Assembly (NCBI RefSeq): GCF_024979295.1
Contig: NZ_JANLCJ010000011.1
Location: forward strand, 31,321 to 95,320
Origin: Herbiconiux daphne
Lineage (GTDB): Bacteria > Actinomycetota > Actinomycetes > Actinomycetales > Microbacteriaceae
Direction: 5' to 3'
Length of the DNA: 64,000 nt
The position numbers were made by a program, and so were the translations under genes. Positions 50,541-58,999 of the stretch are shown here, piece after piece. The notes under the pieces were generated by a model. The model saw only the letters and a list, made by a program, of their open reading frames with translations, ran no database searches and was not told where the DNA came from. Position 1 is the first letter of the stretch, and each line of letters begins with the position of its first letter.

Positions 50541-50731
50541 GCCTTCACAATTAGCAATCGAGTAACGGATGCATAACGCCTGAAACAGCATCAGATCAAC
50601 GGATGCGCGGGAATGTGAACGCTAATATGGGCCGATCACGAGGTCGACGGTCGATGGGTCTGAACGCGCCTCTCGACATCCGGTGGGCCATGTGCTCTGA
50701 TTTCTGCAGAAGCTCCCGGCGAGGAGGCGGC

Positions 50732-52129
50732 ATGAGCGACGGCAGTAGGGGCGACGGCGGAACGGGCGACGGCGGAACGGGCGAAGACGGGACGGGCGAC
50801 GGCGAGGCCGAGCTCGAGTCGAGCCTGCGAAAGGAGTTGCGGCATCGACTGCGCCCGTTGACCGGCATCGTGCCGAGAGGTCAGGAGCGAGCCGTCACCC
50901 CGCTCGAGCTGCTCTACGACCTCACCTACGTGATCGCGTTCGCGGCGGCGGCCGAGGAGCTCACCGCCGCCGTGGCCGAGGGGCACGCGGCATCCGGAGT
51001 CGGCGCCTACCTGTTCGCGATCTTCGCCGTCGGGTGGGCCTGGCTGAACTTCACCTGGTACACGTCGGCCTACGGCAACGACGACGCCCTGTTCCGCGTG
51101 GCCACGATCGTGCAGATGGTCGGCGTCGTCGTGCTGATCTTCGGGCTGCCGCAGAGCTTCCACGACGCCGCCGAGGGGCTGAGCCCGAACAACCTGCTGG
51201 TGGTCGTGGGGTACGTCGTGATGAGGGTGCCGCTCATGCTGCTGTGGCTGCGGGCCGCCCGGCACGACGAAGAGCACCGCAAATCCGCCATCGCCTACGC
51301 GATCACCATCGCGATCGCCCAGACGGGATGGCTGCTGATCGCGATCGTGCCGATGCCCGCGCTCGTGGCGGTGCTCGCCCTGATCGCCCTGGTGCTCGCC
51401 GAGATGGCCGCCCGGGTGGTGATCGAGAACGGGCTCGGCTGGACGCCGTGGAACGCCAGTCACATCGCCGAGCGGTTCGGGCTGCTCACCCTGATCTGCC
51501 TCGGCGAGGTGGTCGCCGCGACCGTGCGGGCGGTCGCCGTGCTGACCGAGGAGCAGGGGTGGTCGGTGGCGGCCGTGATGATCGCGGCATCCGGTCTCGT
51601 GCTGGCGGCGGGCCTGTGGTGGGCCTACTACCTGGTGCCGTCGGGTGTGATCCTGCGCCGGTGGCCCGAGCGCGTGTTCGCCTGGCGGTACACGCATCTG
51701 CCGCTGTTCGCCGCCATCCCGGCGGTCGGCGCCGGGCTGCGGCTCGCGGCCGAGGCGCTGGAGGGCGGCGAGCTCTCGTTGCTGCAGATCGCGGTCGCCC
51801 TGGTGGTGCCGGTGGCGTCGGTGATCGTGCTCGTGTTCGTGCTGTGGAGCGTGCTGGTGCGCTCGTGGGACCTGACCCACCTGCCCCTGCTGGTGGTGAC
51901 CCTCGTGCCGCTGGCCGCAGCCGTGGTGGTGGCGGCGATCGCGAGCGAGGGGTCGCCGTTCGACCCGGAGCATCTGGGCGACCTCGGCGCGCTCGTGGTG
52001 GTGATCGGGCTGGTGGCCCTCAGCGTCGTGGTGGAGGTGGTGGGTCACGAGCTGGTGGGTTACCCGCACACCGTGCGCGCGCTCGAGCGTCAGGCCAGAG
52101 GGTCGTTGCCCCAGTTCATGAGGGAGTAG
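50732..52129 (+). CDS. ltrA: LtrA-family (low temperature requirement A) membrane protein
   Basis: A 465-residue membrane protein with about ten to twelve helices. ERAVTPLELLYDLTYVIAFAAAAEEL is the LtrA signature, and WTPWNASHIAERFGLLTLICLGEVVAA with its His and Glu is the other conserved block. Function is not firmly known; the Listeria gene is needed for growth in the cold. The N-terminal 25 residues are a DGGTG-type repeat. GAGGAGG lies 4 bases before ATG 50732. Confidence 0.92.
   Translation: MSDGSRGDGGTGDGGTGEDGTGDGEAELESSLRKELRHRLRPLTGIVPRGQERAVTPLELLYDLTYVIAFAAAAEELTAAVAEGHAASGVGAYLFAIFAVGWAWLNFTWYTSAYGNDDALFRVATIVQMVGVVVLIFGLPQSFHDAAEGLSPNNLLVVVGYVVMRVPLMLLWLRAARHDEEHRKSAIAYAITIAIAQTGWLLIAIVPMPALVAVLALIALVLAEMAARVVIENGLGWTPWNASHIAERFGLLTLICLGEVVAATVRAVAVLTEEQGWSVAAVMIAASGLVLAAGLWWAYYLVPSGVILRRWPERVFAWRYTHLPLFAAIPAVGAGLRLAAEALEGGELSLLQIAVALVVPVASVIVLVFVLWSVLVRSWDLTHLPLLVVTLVPLAAAVVVAAIASEGSPFDPEHLGDLGALVVVIGLVALSVVVEVVGHELVGYPHTVRALERQARGSLPQFMRE
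50753..50797 (+). repeat. 15-bp coding repeat at the start of ltrA
   Basis: Two identical GACGGCGGAACGGGC units and a third diverged one, in frame, encoding the DGGTG-type tail ahead of the first conserved residues of LtrA. Confidence 0.75.
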
Positions 52130-52238
52130 CGCCAGGCGGTGTGCTCGAGCCCGGACCCCTGGCGCGGACGGCTCAGGATGCGCGCGGGTAGGCTTGACCG
52201 TCGGCCGCTCGGCCGGCGCCACCAGCCCTGAGGACACC

Positions 52239-53834
52239 GTGAGCCTGATCCGCCTGAACGACGTGAGCATCGAGTTCGACGGCCGGCCGGTCGTGCGGGA
52301 GGCGTTCCTCAAGCTGCGCGCCGGCGACCGCATCGGCCTGATCGGCAAGAACGGCACCGGCAAGACCACCTTCCTCGAGCTCATCCTCGGCCGGCAGCAG
52401 CCCACCACCGGCACGGTCGACGTGACGCTCGGCACCACCATCGGCTACTTCTCGCAGTTCTCGGAGCTCGACGGGCAACGCAGCATCCGCGACATCCTGA
52501 GCGATCACTTCGCGGCGGTGCACGAGGCGCAGGCCCGGCTCGATGCCATCGGCGAACTGCTGGCCTCGCCGATGGGCGACGACGAGATGACCGCGCTGCT
52601 GACCGAGCAGGGCGAGCTGTTCGAGCGCATGGACGCCATCAACGGCTGGTCGTATGAGAACACCATCGACACCGTGCTGACGAGTCTCGGGTTCGACGAG
52701 TCGCTGCGGGTGCTGCCGGTCGACCGGTTGTCGGGCGGATGGCGCAACCGCGCCGCTCTGGCGCAGATTCTCGTGCAGTCGCCCGATGTGCTGCTGCTCG
52801 ACGAGCCGACCAACTTCCTCGACCTCGACGGGGTGCGGTGGATCGAGAACTGGCTCGCGCGCTACCAGGGCGCCGTGCTCGTGGTGTCGCACGACCGGCA
52901 GTTCCTCGACGGCGTGGTGACGCGCATCGTGGAGATCGAGAACTACCGGCTGCAGGAGTACGAGGGCGACTACTCGGCCTACGTGCACGCGAAGCAGTCG
53001 CGGCTGAAGATGCTCGAGCGCCAGTTCGCGCACGAGGAGGAGCTGCTGGCCTACGAGCAGGCGGCCTCGGCGGCGCGACGCGAGGCCGCGCGGAACCCCT
53101 CGAACGCCGTGGCCCGGCGTCTCGCCGACATCAAGAAGCGGCAGGCGCCGCGGCCGATCGACCAGATCATCACCGACATCTACGGCGGCTTGCGGGTGAG
53201 CAACGACCTGCTCGAGGTGGTGAAGCTCACCAAGAGCTTCGACGGCGGCGATCCGTTGTTCGCCGACCTCACGTTCAGCCTGCACCGGGGCGATCGGGTG
53301 GCTGTGCTCGGCTCGAACGGCTCGGGCAAGTCGACGCTGCTCGACGTGCTGACGGGCGACACCGAACCGGATGCCGGCCAGGTGCGATGGGCGAAGGGCG
53401 CGCGTTTCGTGTCGTACAACCGGGTGTATGCGTCGCTGGATCTGACGGATTCGGTGGGTCACGCGGTGAACGCCTACCCCGATTCGCTCGCCTTCAGCGC
53501 CACGAAGAAGAGCGTCGGCCGGTTCCTCGCGATGCTGCAGTTCTCAGAGGCCGACCTGCAGCAGAAGATCGGCACCCTCTCGGGCGGGCAGCGGGCGCGG
53601 GTCGCGATCGCGCAGTGCCTGCTGTCGGGAGCGGCGGTGATCGTGCTCGACGAGCCGACGAACCACCTCGACATCACGAGCACCCAGGTGATGGAGCGGG
53701 CGCTCACGCACTTTCCGGGCGCGGTTCTCGTGGTGTCGCACGACCGGTTCTTCGTCGACAAGCTGGCCGACCGGCTGCTGATCTTCGACGGCACGCCCCA
53801 CGTCACCGAGCGAGCGGCCAGCGGCGCGCTGTAG
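52239..53834 (+). CDS. ABC-F family ATPase
   Basis: A 531-residue soluble protein with two ATPase domains and no membrane part. First half: GKNGTGKT, LSGGWRNR, LLLDEPTNFLD. Second half: GSNGSGKS, LSGGQRAR, IVLDEPTNHLD. The linker between has the charged helices typical of ABC-F proteins (RLKMLERQFAHEEELLAYEQAASAARREAAR). ABC-F proteins act on the ribosome in translation or antibiotic protection. GTG 52239 (protein start SLIRLNDVS) is preferred with GAGG upstream. Confidence 0.95.
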   Translation: MSLIRLNDVSIEFDGRPVVREAFLKLRAGDRIGLIGKNGTGKTTFLELILGRQQPTTGTVDVTLGTTIGYFSQFSELDGQRSIRDILSDHFAAVHEAQARLDAIGELLASPMGDDEMTALLTEQGELFERMDAINGWSYENTIDTVLTSLGFDESLRVLPVDRLSGGWRNRAALAQILVQSPDVLLLDEPTNFLDLDGVRWIENWLARYQGAVLVVSHDRQFLDGVVTRIVEIENYRLQEYEGDYSAYVHAKQSRLKMLERQFAHEEELLAYEQAASAARREAARNPSNAVARRLADIKKRQAPRPIDQIITDIYGGLRVSNDLLEVVKLTKSFDGGDPLFADLTFSLHRGDRVAVLGSNGSGKSTLLDVLTGDTEPDAGQVRWAKGARFVSYNRVYASLDLTDSVGHAVNAYPDSLAFSATKKSVGRFLAMLQFSEADLQQKIGTLSGGQRARVAIAQCLLSGAAVIVLDEPTNHLDITSTQVMERALTHFPGAVLVVSHDRFFVDKLADRLLIFDGTPHVTERAASGAL

Positions 53835-53845
53835 CGGCGCTGTCG

Positions 53846-54316
53846 TCAGGCCCGTCGCGGAGCGCGCGACGAGAGCCTGATCGACGAGTTGACGTAGGCG
53901 ACCGCGGCCACGGCGCTCGCCACCCCCGCGGCGACGAGGGTCAGAGGGGCGCCGCCGGCGGCGGTGACGCCGGCAGCGCCTGCGGCAGCTGCGGCGCCCG
54001 CGCCAGCGCCTGCTGCGGCGCCCGCGCTGACCCCCGATCCGATCGCCTGAACGGCGAACAGTGCCGCGATCACGAACCCGGCGGTCGGCCCGCTCGTCAG
54101 GCGCCACCACGCCCGGGGAGGAGCCACCGGCTCGTCCTCGCCCCGGAACATCCGGCCCCCGAGCACGATCCACAACCAGAGCAGCCCCACCGCGACCGGT
54201 GCCCCGACGGCCCCTCCGCCCACGGCTCCCGCCAGGGCCGCCAGGGCCACCACCGCGAAGTACCCGAACACGATGTAGACGACTTTCCCCTGCGCCGATG
54301 TGATGCGATATTTCAT
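53846..54316 (-). CDS. Small Gly/Ala-rich membrane protein of unknown function
   Basis: A 156-residue protein not recognised. MKYRITSAQGKVVYIVFGYFAVVALAALAGAVGG begins with a short cytoplasmic lead and a helix. A second helix (VAVGLLWLWIVLGG), a third (AGFVIAALFAVQAIGSG) and a long Ala/Gly stretch follow, so about four segments span the membrane. AGGAAGG stands 8 bases before ATG 54316. It is convergent with the ABC-F gene 12 bp away. Confidence 0.8.
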   Translation of the reverse strand: MKYRITSAQGKVVYIVFGYFAVVALAALAGAVGGGAVGAPVAVGLLWLWIVLGGRMFRGEDEPVAPPRAWWRLTSGPTAGFVIAALFAVQAIGSGVSAGAAAGAGAGAAAAAGAAGVTAAGGAPLTLVAAGVASAVAAVAYVNSSIRLSSRAPRRA

Positions 54317-54333
54317 GATCGGGCCTTCCTCTG

Positions 54334-54534
54334 TCAGATCACTTCGTAGCTGTAGTAGCTCGCAGAATTCAATTCCTTGCACTGATAGAAGAGTGCCCGG
54401 ATGCGTTTGCCTTGATAGTGGGCCTGCGCCACGGCATCCTCTAGTGTCGGATTGGCAGAGCAACCGAGACCGGCCCAGTAGCTGAGCGGCAGGATGTTGC
54501 AGACGTCATCGATGTTCTGGATGGCGGCGTACAT
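54334..54534 (-). CDS. Short unrecognised reading frame in a lower-GC patch
   Basis: A 66-residue frame with three cysteines: MYAAIQNIDDVCNILPLSYWAG, then LEDAVAQAHYQGKRIRALFYQCKELNSASYYSYEVI. The frame has plausible protein composition, but the base composition (many AT-rich codons) is unlike its neighbours. The ATG at 54534 has only a GGAG 4 bases before it. A stronger start lies at 54593 in another frame, so this may be the 3' part of a frameshifted or imported gene. I do not recognise it. Confidence 0.4.
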   Translation of the reverse strand: MYAAIQNIDDVCNILPLSYWAGLGCSANPTLEDAVAQAHYQGKRIRALFYQCKELNSASYYSYEVI

Positions 54535-54593
54535 CCACTCCACGTCAGCGTGCGAGTGTCGGCGGGGTAGGTGGCGATACGGTGAGTTCGCAT
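54441..54593 (-). CDS. Possible 50-residue frame with a strong ribosome-binding site
   Basis: ATG 54593 follows AAGGAG by 7 bases, the best start signal in this patch, and reads MRTHRIATYPADTRTLTWSG to a TAG at 54441. It overlaps the N-terminal half of the 66-residue frame in another phase. A single-base shift would join the two. It may be a leader peptide or the true start of a broken gene. Confidence 0.25.
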   Translation of the reverse strand: MRTHRIATYPADTRTLTWSGCTPPSRTSMTSATSCRSATGPVSVALPIRH

Positions 54594-54609
54594 GATCACT
54601 CCTTGGAAC

Positions 54610-54658
54610 GGGATCTTCGGTGATCCCTTCCTTCAGGTATACCCCCGAACAGGGGATA
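54610..54658 (-). other. Two hairpins ahead of the small frames
   Basis: On the reverse strand TATCCCC and GGGGGTA (loop 5) are followed by GGGATC and GATCCC (loop 6), and then directly by the AAGGAG site. The first may end the DUF2945 transcript; the second could affect access to the ribosome-binding site. Confidence 0.5.
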
Positions 54659-54674
54659 TGTGACGAAAACTCAG

Positions 54675-54893
54675 CTACTTCTTCTTCTTGAGCGCCTCGG
54701 GCTTGTGCACGGCCTCGCGACCGCTCTTGTCGCTCTTCACGAGGAACTGGGGGTCGTCGTCTGACGCCCGCACGGTGCGACCGGCGGCCTCGGTGTCGTT
54801 CGTGATCTTCTTCTCGACCCTGCCCGAGGTCTCGGTGCCGTGGGTGTGCCACGAGACCTCATCGCCACGGGAGAGCTTGTCGTCATCGGCCAT
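54675..54893 (-). CDS. DUF2945 (hypervirulence-associated) small protein
   Basis: A 72-residue protein: MADDDKLSRGDEVSWHTHGTETSGRVEKKITNDTEAAGR, then EAVHKPEALKKKK. The GDEVSW...GRV.kKit pattern and basic tail match DUF2945 proteins (the HVA1/TUDOR-like fold), which are short and of unknown function. It is divergent from the dGTPase gene, 54 bp apart. Confidence 0.88.
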   Translation of the reverse strand: MADDDKLSRGDEVSWHTHGTETSGRVEKKITNDTEAAGRTVRASDDDPQFLVKSDKSGREAVHKPEALKKKK

Positions 54894-54946
54894 GCGCCAC
54901 ACCGTACTCCCGTGGCACAGAATGGGGGGAACGAGAAGGAGACCCT

Positions 54947-56500
54947 GTGACCGACGACGCCCGAGTGCACCGCCGCGAACCCGAGGTGCTCGACGAGATC
55001 CAGGCGGCCGACGACAACCCCGAGTACCGCATCGATCTCGAGCGGGTGCGCTTCTCGCCTTACTTCTCTCGACTCTCGGCGGTCACGCAGGTCATCTCGC
55101 AGGCCGGCGCGAGCCCGCTCATCCACAACCGCCTGACCCACTCGCTCAAGGTCACCGCGGTCGCCCGTGCCATCGCCGTCGCCGTCGAGAAGTCGCTCGT
55201 CGGCACGACACCGGCCCTCTCCCAGCCCGGCGGATGCGACGCCGTCGTCGTGCAGGCGGCCGCCAGCGCCCACGACCTCGGGCATCCGCCGTTCGGCCAC
55301 CTCGGCGAAAACGTGCTGAACAAGATCGCCCGCGGCCCGCTCGGACTCGCCGACGGCTTCGAGGGCAACGCCCAGACCTACCGCATCATTGCGGCCCTCG
55401 ACGTGTGCGACGGCGCCGCCCTCGGCCTCAACCTCACCGCCGCCGTGCGCACCGCCGTGGCGAAATACCCCTGGACGCCCGAGCTCGACGGCATCAGCCG
55501 CGCCACGATCGTGGCGGAGTCGGCGGCATCCGCTCTTCCTCGCGGCATCAAGCCGTCAGGCGGCGAACTCGTGGCGCGCAAGTACTCGGCCTACTACCTC
55601 GAACACGACGACCTCGCCGAGGCCCGGATGTCGGCCCCCACCCTGCGCCCCTACGAGCAGTCGCTCGAATGCTCGGTGATGGACATCGCCGACGACATCG
55701 CCTACTCGATCCACGACGTCGACGACTTCTATCGGGCCGGCATCCTGAGTCAGGTGGCGGTGGCGCGGGAATTCCGCGGCTGGACCGAGAACTCCAGCGC
55801 CCTGCGCCAACTCGTGGCGCCCGGGGTCGACATCGCCGAGAACGTGCCGGGTGCGGCCCTCGAGTCGCTGCGCCGGCGCATCCTGCGCGACGACCCGTGG
55901 ATCGCCGAAGACGACGCCTTCGCCGATGCCGTCGCCGTGGTGTCGGAAGACCTCGTCGAGGGCCTGCTCTCGACCCAGTTCGACGGCTCCATCTCGGCCG
56001 AACGACGGCTGTCGACCTTCACCAGCCGCTGGATCGCGCACTTCGAGCGCTCGGTCGTCGCCGCGCCGCCTGACACTCCGCGCACGGGCATCATCACGCT
56101 CGACCGCCGGGCCTGGCACGAGGTGAAGGTGCTGAAGTTCGTGCACAAGCACTTCATTCTGAACCGCCCCGACATCGCGATGTACCAGCGCGGCCTCAGC
56201 CAGGTGCTGGTCACCCTGGTGACGGCGTTCTCGGACTGGCTCGACGACGACGACGACCGCAAGCGCGTGCCGCGGCGCATGCTCGAGATGGTCGACCTGG
56301 CCACGATGGGCTACCTGCGCCTGGCCCGCGAACGCCCGCACCTGCTGACCGACACGGATGCCGCGAGCCTCCAGCGCCTCGGCCGCGGGCGCGGGGTGAT
56401 CGACTACGTCGCCTCGCTCAGCGACGGGCAGGCGATCGCCGTGGCCGAGGCCCTCAACGGCCGCACCGACCGCCTCTGGGACATTGGCCAGAGCCTCTAG
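54947..56500 (+). CDS. dgt: dGTPase-family HD-domain nucleotide triphosphohydrolase
   Basis: A 517-residue HD-superfamily enzyme that removes triphosphate from dGTP or other dNTPs. RLTHSLKVTAVARAIA gives the first metal His, SAHDLGHPPFGHLGENVLN is the HD signature, and GFEGNAQTYRII, MDIADDIAYSIHDVDDFYRAG follow. Length fits the long Dgt type. GTG 54947 is the start, with GAGAAGGAGA upstream. It keeps dNTP pools in balance. Confidence 0.95.
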   Translation: MTDDARVHRREPEVLDEIQAADDNPEYRIDLERVRFSPYFSRLSAVTQVISQAGASPLIHNRLTHSLKVTAVARAIAVAVEKSLVGTTPALSQPGGCDAVVVQAAASAHDLGHPPFGHLGENVLNKIARGPLGLADGFEGNAQTYRIIAALDVCDGAALGLNLTAAVRTAVAKYPWTPELDGISRATIVAESAASALPRGIKPSGGELVARKYSAYYLEHDDLAEARMSAPTLRPYEQSLECSVMDIADDIAYSIHDVDDFYRAGILSQVAVAREFRGWTENSSALRQLVAPGVDIAENVPGAALESLRRRILRDDPWIAEDDAFADAVAVVSEDLVEGLLSTQFDGSISAERRLSTFTSRWIAHFERSVVAAPPDTPRTGIITLDRRAWHEVKVLKFVHKHFILNRPDIAMYQRGLSQVLVTLVTAFSDWLDDDDDRKRVPRRMLEMVDLATMGYLRLARERPHLLTDTDAASLQRLGRGRGVIDYVASLSDGQAIAVAEALNGRTDRLWDIGQSL

Positions 56501-56523
56501 CCCCGCGCCCCTCTCGTCCCTCT

Positions 56524-56586
56524 CGTCGAGTTGCGCCAAAGTGCCCACGACCCCGCCGGGGTCGGGCACTTTGGCGCAACTCGACG
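56524..56586. terminator. 63-bp near-perfect palindrome between convergent genes
   Basis: A 23-bp arm (56524-56546, CGTCGAGTTGCGCCAAAG...) is matched exactly by its complement at 56564-56586. Inside, CGACCCC (56548-56554) and GGGGTCG (56558-56564) extend the stem. The transcript of either strand would fold into a very long hairpin. It fits a two-way terminator for the dGTPase and SDR genes or a copy of a dispersed palindromic element. Confidence 0.8.
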
Positions 56587-56595
56587 CAAGGGGAG

Positions 56596-57321
56596 CTAGA
56601 AGGCGGCGAGGCCGTCGCGGTCGATGAAGGTGCCCGTGGGGCCCGCGCCGCCGCGGGTGGCGAGGTCGACGACGGCATCCGTTCCCTCGGTGACGGTCTG
56701 GTGGCCGCTGTTGCCGTTGAGATCGGTCGCGGTGTAGCCCGGATCGGCGGCATTGACGCGCATCTCGGGGAACGCCTTGGCGTACTGCACGGTCAGCATC
56801 GTGACCGCCGCCTTCGACGACTGGTAGAGCGGCGCCACGATGCCCGACTCGATGCGCTCGGGGTCGAGCACGCTCGAGAACGATCCCATGCCGCTCGAGA
56901 CGTTCACGATGGTCGGCGCGCTCGACGCGCGCAGCAGCGGCACGAACGCGGTGGTGGTGCGCACGATGCCGATGACGTTCGTGGCGAAGACTCGCTCGGC
57001 GTCGGCGGCGGTCTGCTGCTCGGCCGGAACGAAGGGCCCGGCGATGCCGGCGTTGTTGATGAGCACGTCGAGTCCGCCCGCGGCAGCGAGGGTGTCGGCG
57101 GCGGCCGCGACGGAGGCGTCGTCGGTCACGTCGAGCTGCACGAACCGTGCGCCGAGCTCGTCGGCCGCTTGACGGCCGCGGGTCTCGTCGCGCGCGCCGA
57201 TCCAGACCGTGTGGCCGGCGTCGATGAGCCGGCGTGCGGTCTCGTAGCCGAGACCCTTGTTGCCGCCGGTGATGAGTGTGGTTGTCGTGGGGGTTGTTGC
57301 TGTTGCTGTTGCTGTTGTCAT
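56596..57321 (-). CDS. Short-chain dehydrogenase (carbonyl reductase-like)
   Basis: A 241-residue SDR. TLITGGNKGLGYETARRL binds NADP, NNAG is at about 89-92, VSSGMG holds the Ser, and YQSSKAAV the Tyr/Lys. NKGLGYE is typical of plant- and bacterial-type carbonyl reductases. The N-terminus is a Thr/Ala run (TTATATATTPTTTT) coded by GTTGCT-type microrepeats (57280-57320). It is divergent from an XRE regulator, which probably controls it. Confidence 0.9.
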   Translation of the reverse strand: MTTATATATTPTTTTLITGGNKGLGYETARRLIDAGHTVWIGARDETRGRQAADELGARFVQLDVTDDASVAAAADTLAAAGGLDVLINNAGIAGPFVPAEQQTAADAERVFATNVIGIVRTTTAFVPLLRASSAPTIVNVSSGMGSFSSVLDPERIESGIVAPLYQSSKAAVTMLTVQYAKAFPEMRVNAADPGYTATDLNGNSGHQTVTEGTDAVVDLATRGGAGPTGTFIDRDGLAAF

Positions 57322-57422
57322 GATGCGAGTCTCGGCGCGTGGCGGCGAGGCAACCAGGCCCGCCTCGACGGGAGGAACGGCAGTACCACCCACCTGCCGA
57401 GCGCCCCTGTCACACTGGGGCC

Positions 57423-58349
57423 ATGGAGTCTTCGCCGAACGCCGCTTCTGCGCCCCATGCCCATGGCGACCTCGCCGCGCTGCTGCGCTCGTGGCGCGAT
57501 CGGCTCTCGCCGCTCGACGTCGGCCTCCCGGGCGGCGACGCCCGTCGTGCCGCCGGCCTGCGCCGCGAAGAGCTCGCCATGCTCGCCGGCCTCAGCGTCG
57601 ACTACGTCGTGCGGCTCGAGCAGGGCCGTGCGCGGCATCCGTCGGTTCAGGTCGCCTCGGCACTGGCCCGCGCTCTGCAGCTGACGGATGCCGAGCGCGA
57701 CCACCTCTACGTCGTGGCGGGGCTGCTGCCCCCGTCGCCGGGCGACGTGCCCGCCCACATCCCGCCGGGGGTGCAGCGGTTGGTGGCGCGTCTCGGCGAG
57801 ACGCCGCTGGCCGTGTTCACGGCGTCGTGGGATCTGCTCAGCTGGAGTCCGCTGTGGGCCGCGCTGATCGGCGAGCCGCGGCGGCCGGCGGCGGGCCGGC
57901 CGAACCTCGTGCGCGCCCTGTTCACCGGCACCTCGCTCGGCGAGGGGGGCAACCCGGTGGTCAGCCGGTCGGGCAGCAACGAGGCCTTTCGGGCGTCGCT
58001 CGTGGCCGACCTGCGACGGGTGCAGGGCCGCTACCCCGACGACCGCGGGGTGCGTGCGCTGGTCGAGGAGCTGTTGTCGGTGAGCCCGCCGTTCCGCGAG
58101 CTGTGGGAGAGCGGCGTCGTGGGCGAGCACCAGTCGGAGCGCAAGACGGTGCACAACGACCTGGTCGGCGACCTCGTTCTCGACTGCGACGTGTTCAGCG
58201 TGGCGGGCACCGACCTGCGCATCGTGGCCTACACCGCGGCGTCGGGGTCGGAGGCGGCGGCGAAGCTCGACTTCCTGCGCGTCTCGGCGGTCACCGCGAC
58301 CTCGGCGGCGGCAGCCGCAACGACGGCGGGCGCGCCGGCAGGCGCATGA
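57423..58349 (+). CDS. XRE/MmyB-like transcriptional regulator
   Basis: A 308-residue regulator. The N-terminal helix-turn-helix (RRAAGLRREELAMLAGLSVDYVVRLEQGRARHPSVQVASALARALQLTD, about 40-95) is followed by a PAS-like MmyB ligand domain (about 120-285) with ASWDLLSWSPLWAALIG. The family binds fatty acids or similar ligands in Streptomyces MmyB. It commonly sits divergent from an SDR, as here, and represses it. Confidence 0.92.
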   Translation: MESSPNAASAPHAHGDLAALLRSWRDRLSPLDVGLPGGDARRAAGLRREELAMLAGLSVDYVVRLEQGRARHPSVQVASALARALQLTDAERDHLYVVAGLLPPSPGDVPAHIPPGVQRLVARLGETPLAVFTASWDLLSWSPLWAALIGEPRRPAAGRPNLVRALFTGTSLGEGGNPVVSRSGSNEAFRASLVADLRRVQGRYPDDRGVRALVEELLSVSPPFRELWESGVVGEHQSERKTVHNDLVGDLVLDCDVFSVAGTDLRIVAYTAASGSEAAAKLDFLRVSAVTATSAAAAATTAGAPAGA

Positions 58350-58397
58350 AAGCAACGCCGGCAGGTGCGCCGGCAAGCCCATGAAATCAGTGCTCGG

Positions 58398-58919
58398 TCA
58401 GAACAACGTGTCGTCGGCCCGCGCCACCGGCGCCGGCTCGACGAGCGGCGCCACCCCGCCCGGAAAACCCGGGCCCTCGTCGGGCGCGCGCCCCTGCTGA
58501 AAAGCCTCGGCAGCGCCGCGGGCGCGGGCATCCGCCGCTTCGTTCAACTCGTGGCCGACGTGCCCCTTGACCCACTCGAACCGGTAGCGCCGCCCCGCGA
58601 TGGCCTCGTCGATCTCTTTGATCAGCTCGAGGTTCATCACCGGTTTGCCGTCGCCCTTGCGCCAGCCCTTGCGCTTCCAGCCCGGCATCCACTTGGTGAT
58701 CGTGTTGATGACGTATTGGCTGTCGCAGAGAATGTGCAGGTCGTCGTCGACGTGCGCCGTGGCCCGGAACAGCTCGAGCACCGCCTTCAGCTCACCCATG
58801 TTGTTGGTGCCGTGCGGCCAGCCGCCGGCGCCCCAGGTGTTGTCGTCGATGTACCAGGCCCAGCCTGCTGGTCCGGGGTTGCCGAGGGCCGAGCCGTCGG
58901 CGGAAGCGGTGATTGTCAT
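58398..58919 (-). CDS. rnhA: Ribonuclease HI-family protein
   Basis: A 173-residue RNase H. Catalytic acids appear in SADGSALGNPGPAGWAW (Asp), NMGELKAVLE (Glu), ILCDSQYVINTI (Asp) and GHELNEAADARA (Asp) after the His of VKGHVGH. It cuts RNA in RNA:DNA hybrids. An extended C-terminal tail of about 30 residues (EGPGFPGGVAPLVE) is not part of the catalytic domain. ATG 58919 starts the conserved MTITASADG sequence. Confidence 0.92.
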   Translation of the reverse strand: MTITASADGSALGNPGPAGWAWYIDDNTWGAGGWPHGTNNMGELKAVLELFRATAHVDDDLHILCDSQYVINTITKWMPGWKRKGWRKGDGKPVMNLELIKEIDEAIAGRRYRFEWVKGHVGHELNEAADARARGAAEAFQQGRAPDEGPGFPGGVAPLVEPAPVARADDTLF

Positions 58920-58999
58920 CGCCTCAAGGTTAGCGGGGCCGGATGCCGCGCCCGCACTTACCCAACCCATAGCGTCACCGCAGTCGAGGCCCAGTCGCG

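Noticed and set aside
54334..54660. Prophage or insertion-element remnant in the lower-GC patch
   Set aside because: No transposase, integrase, terminal repeats or target duplication are visible; only small unknown frames are present.
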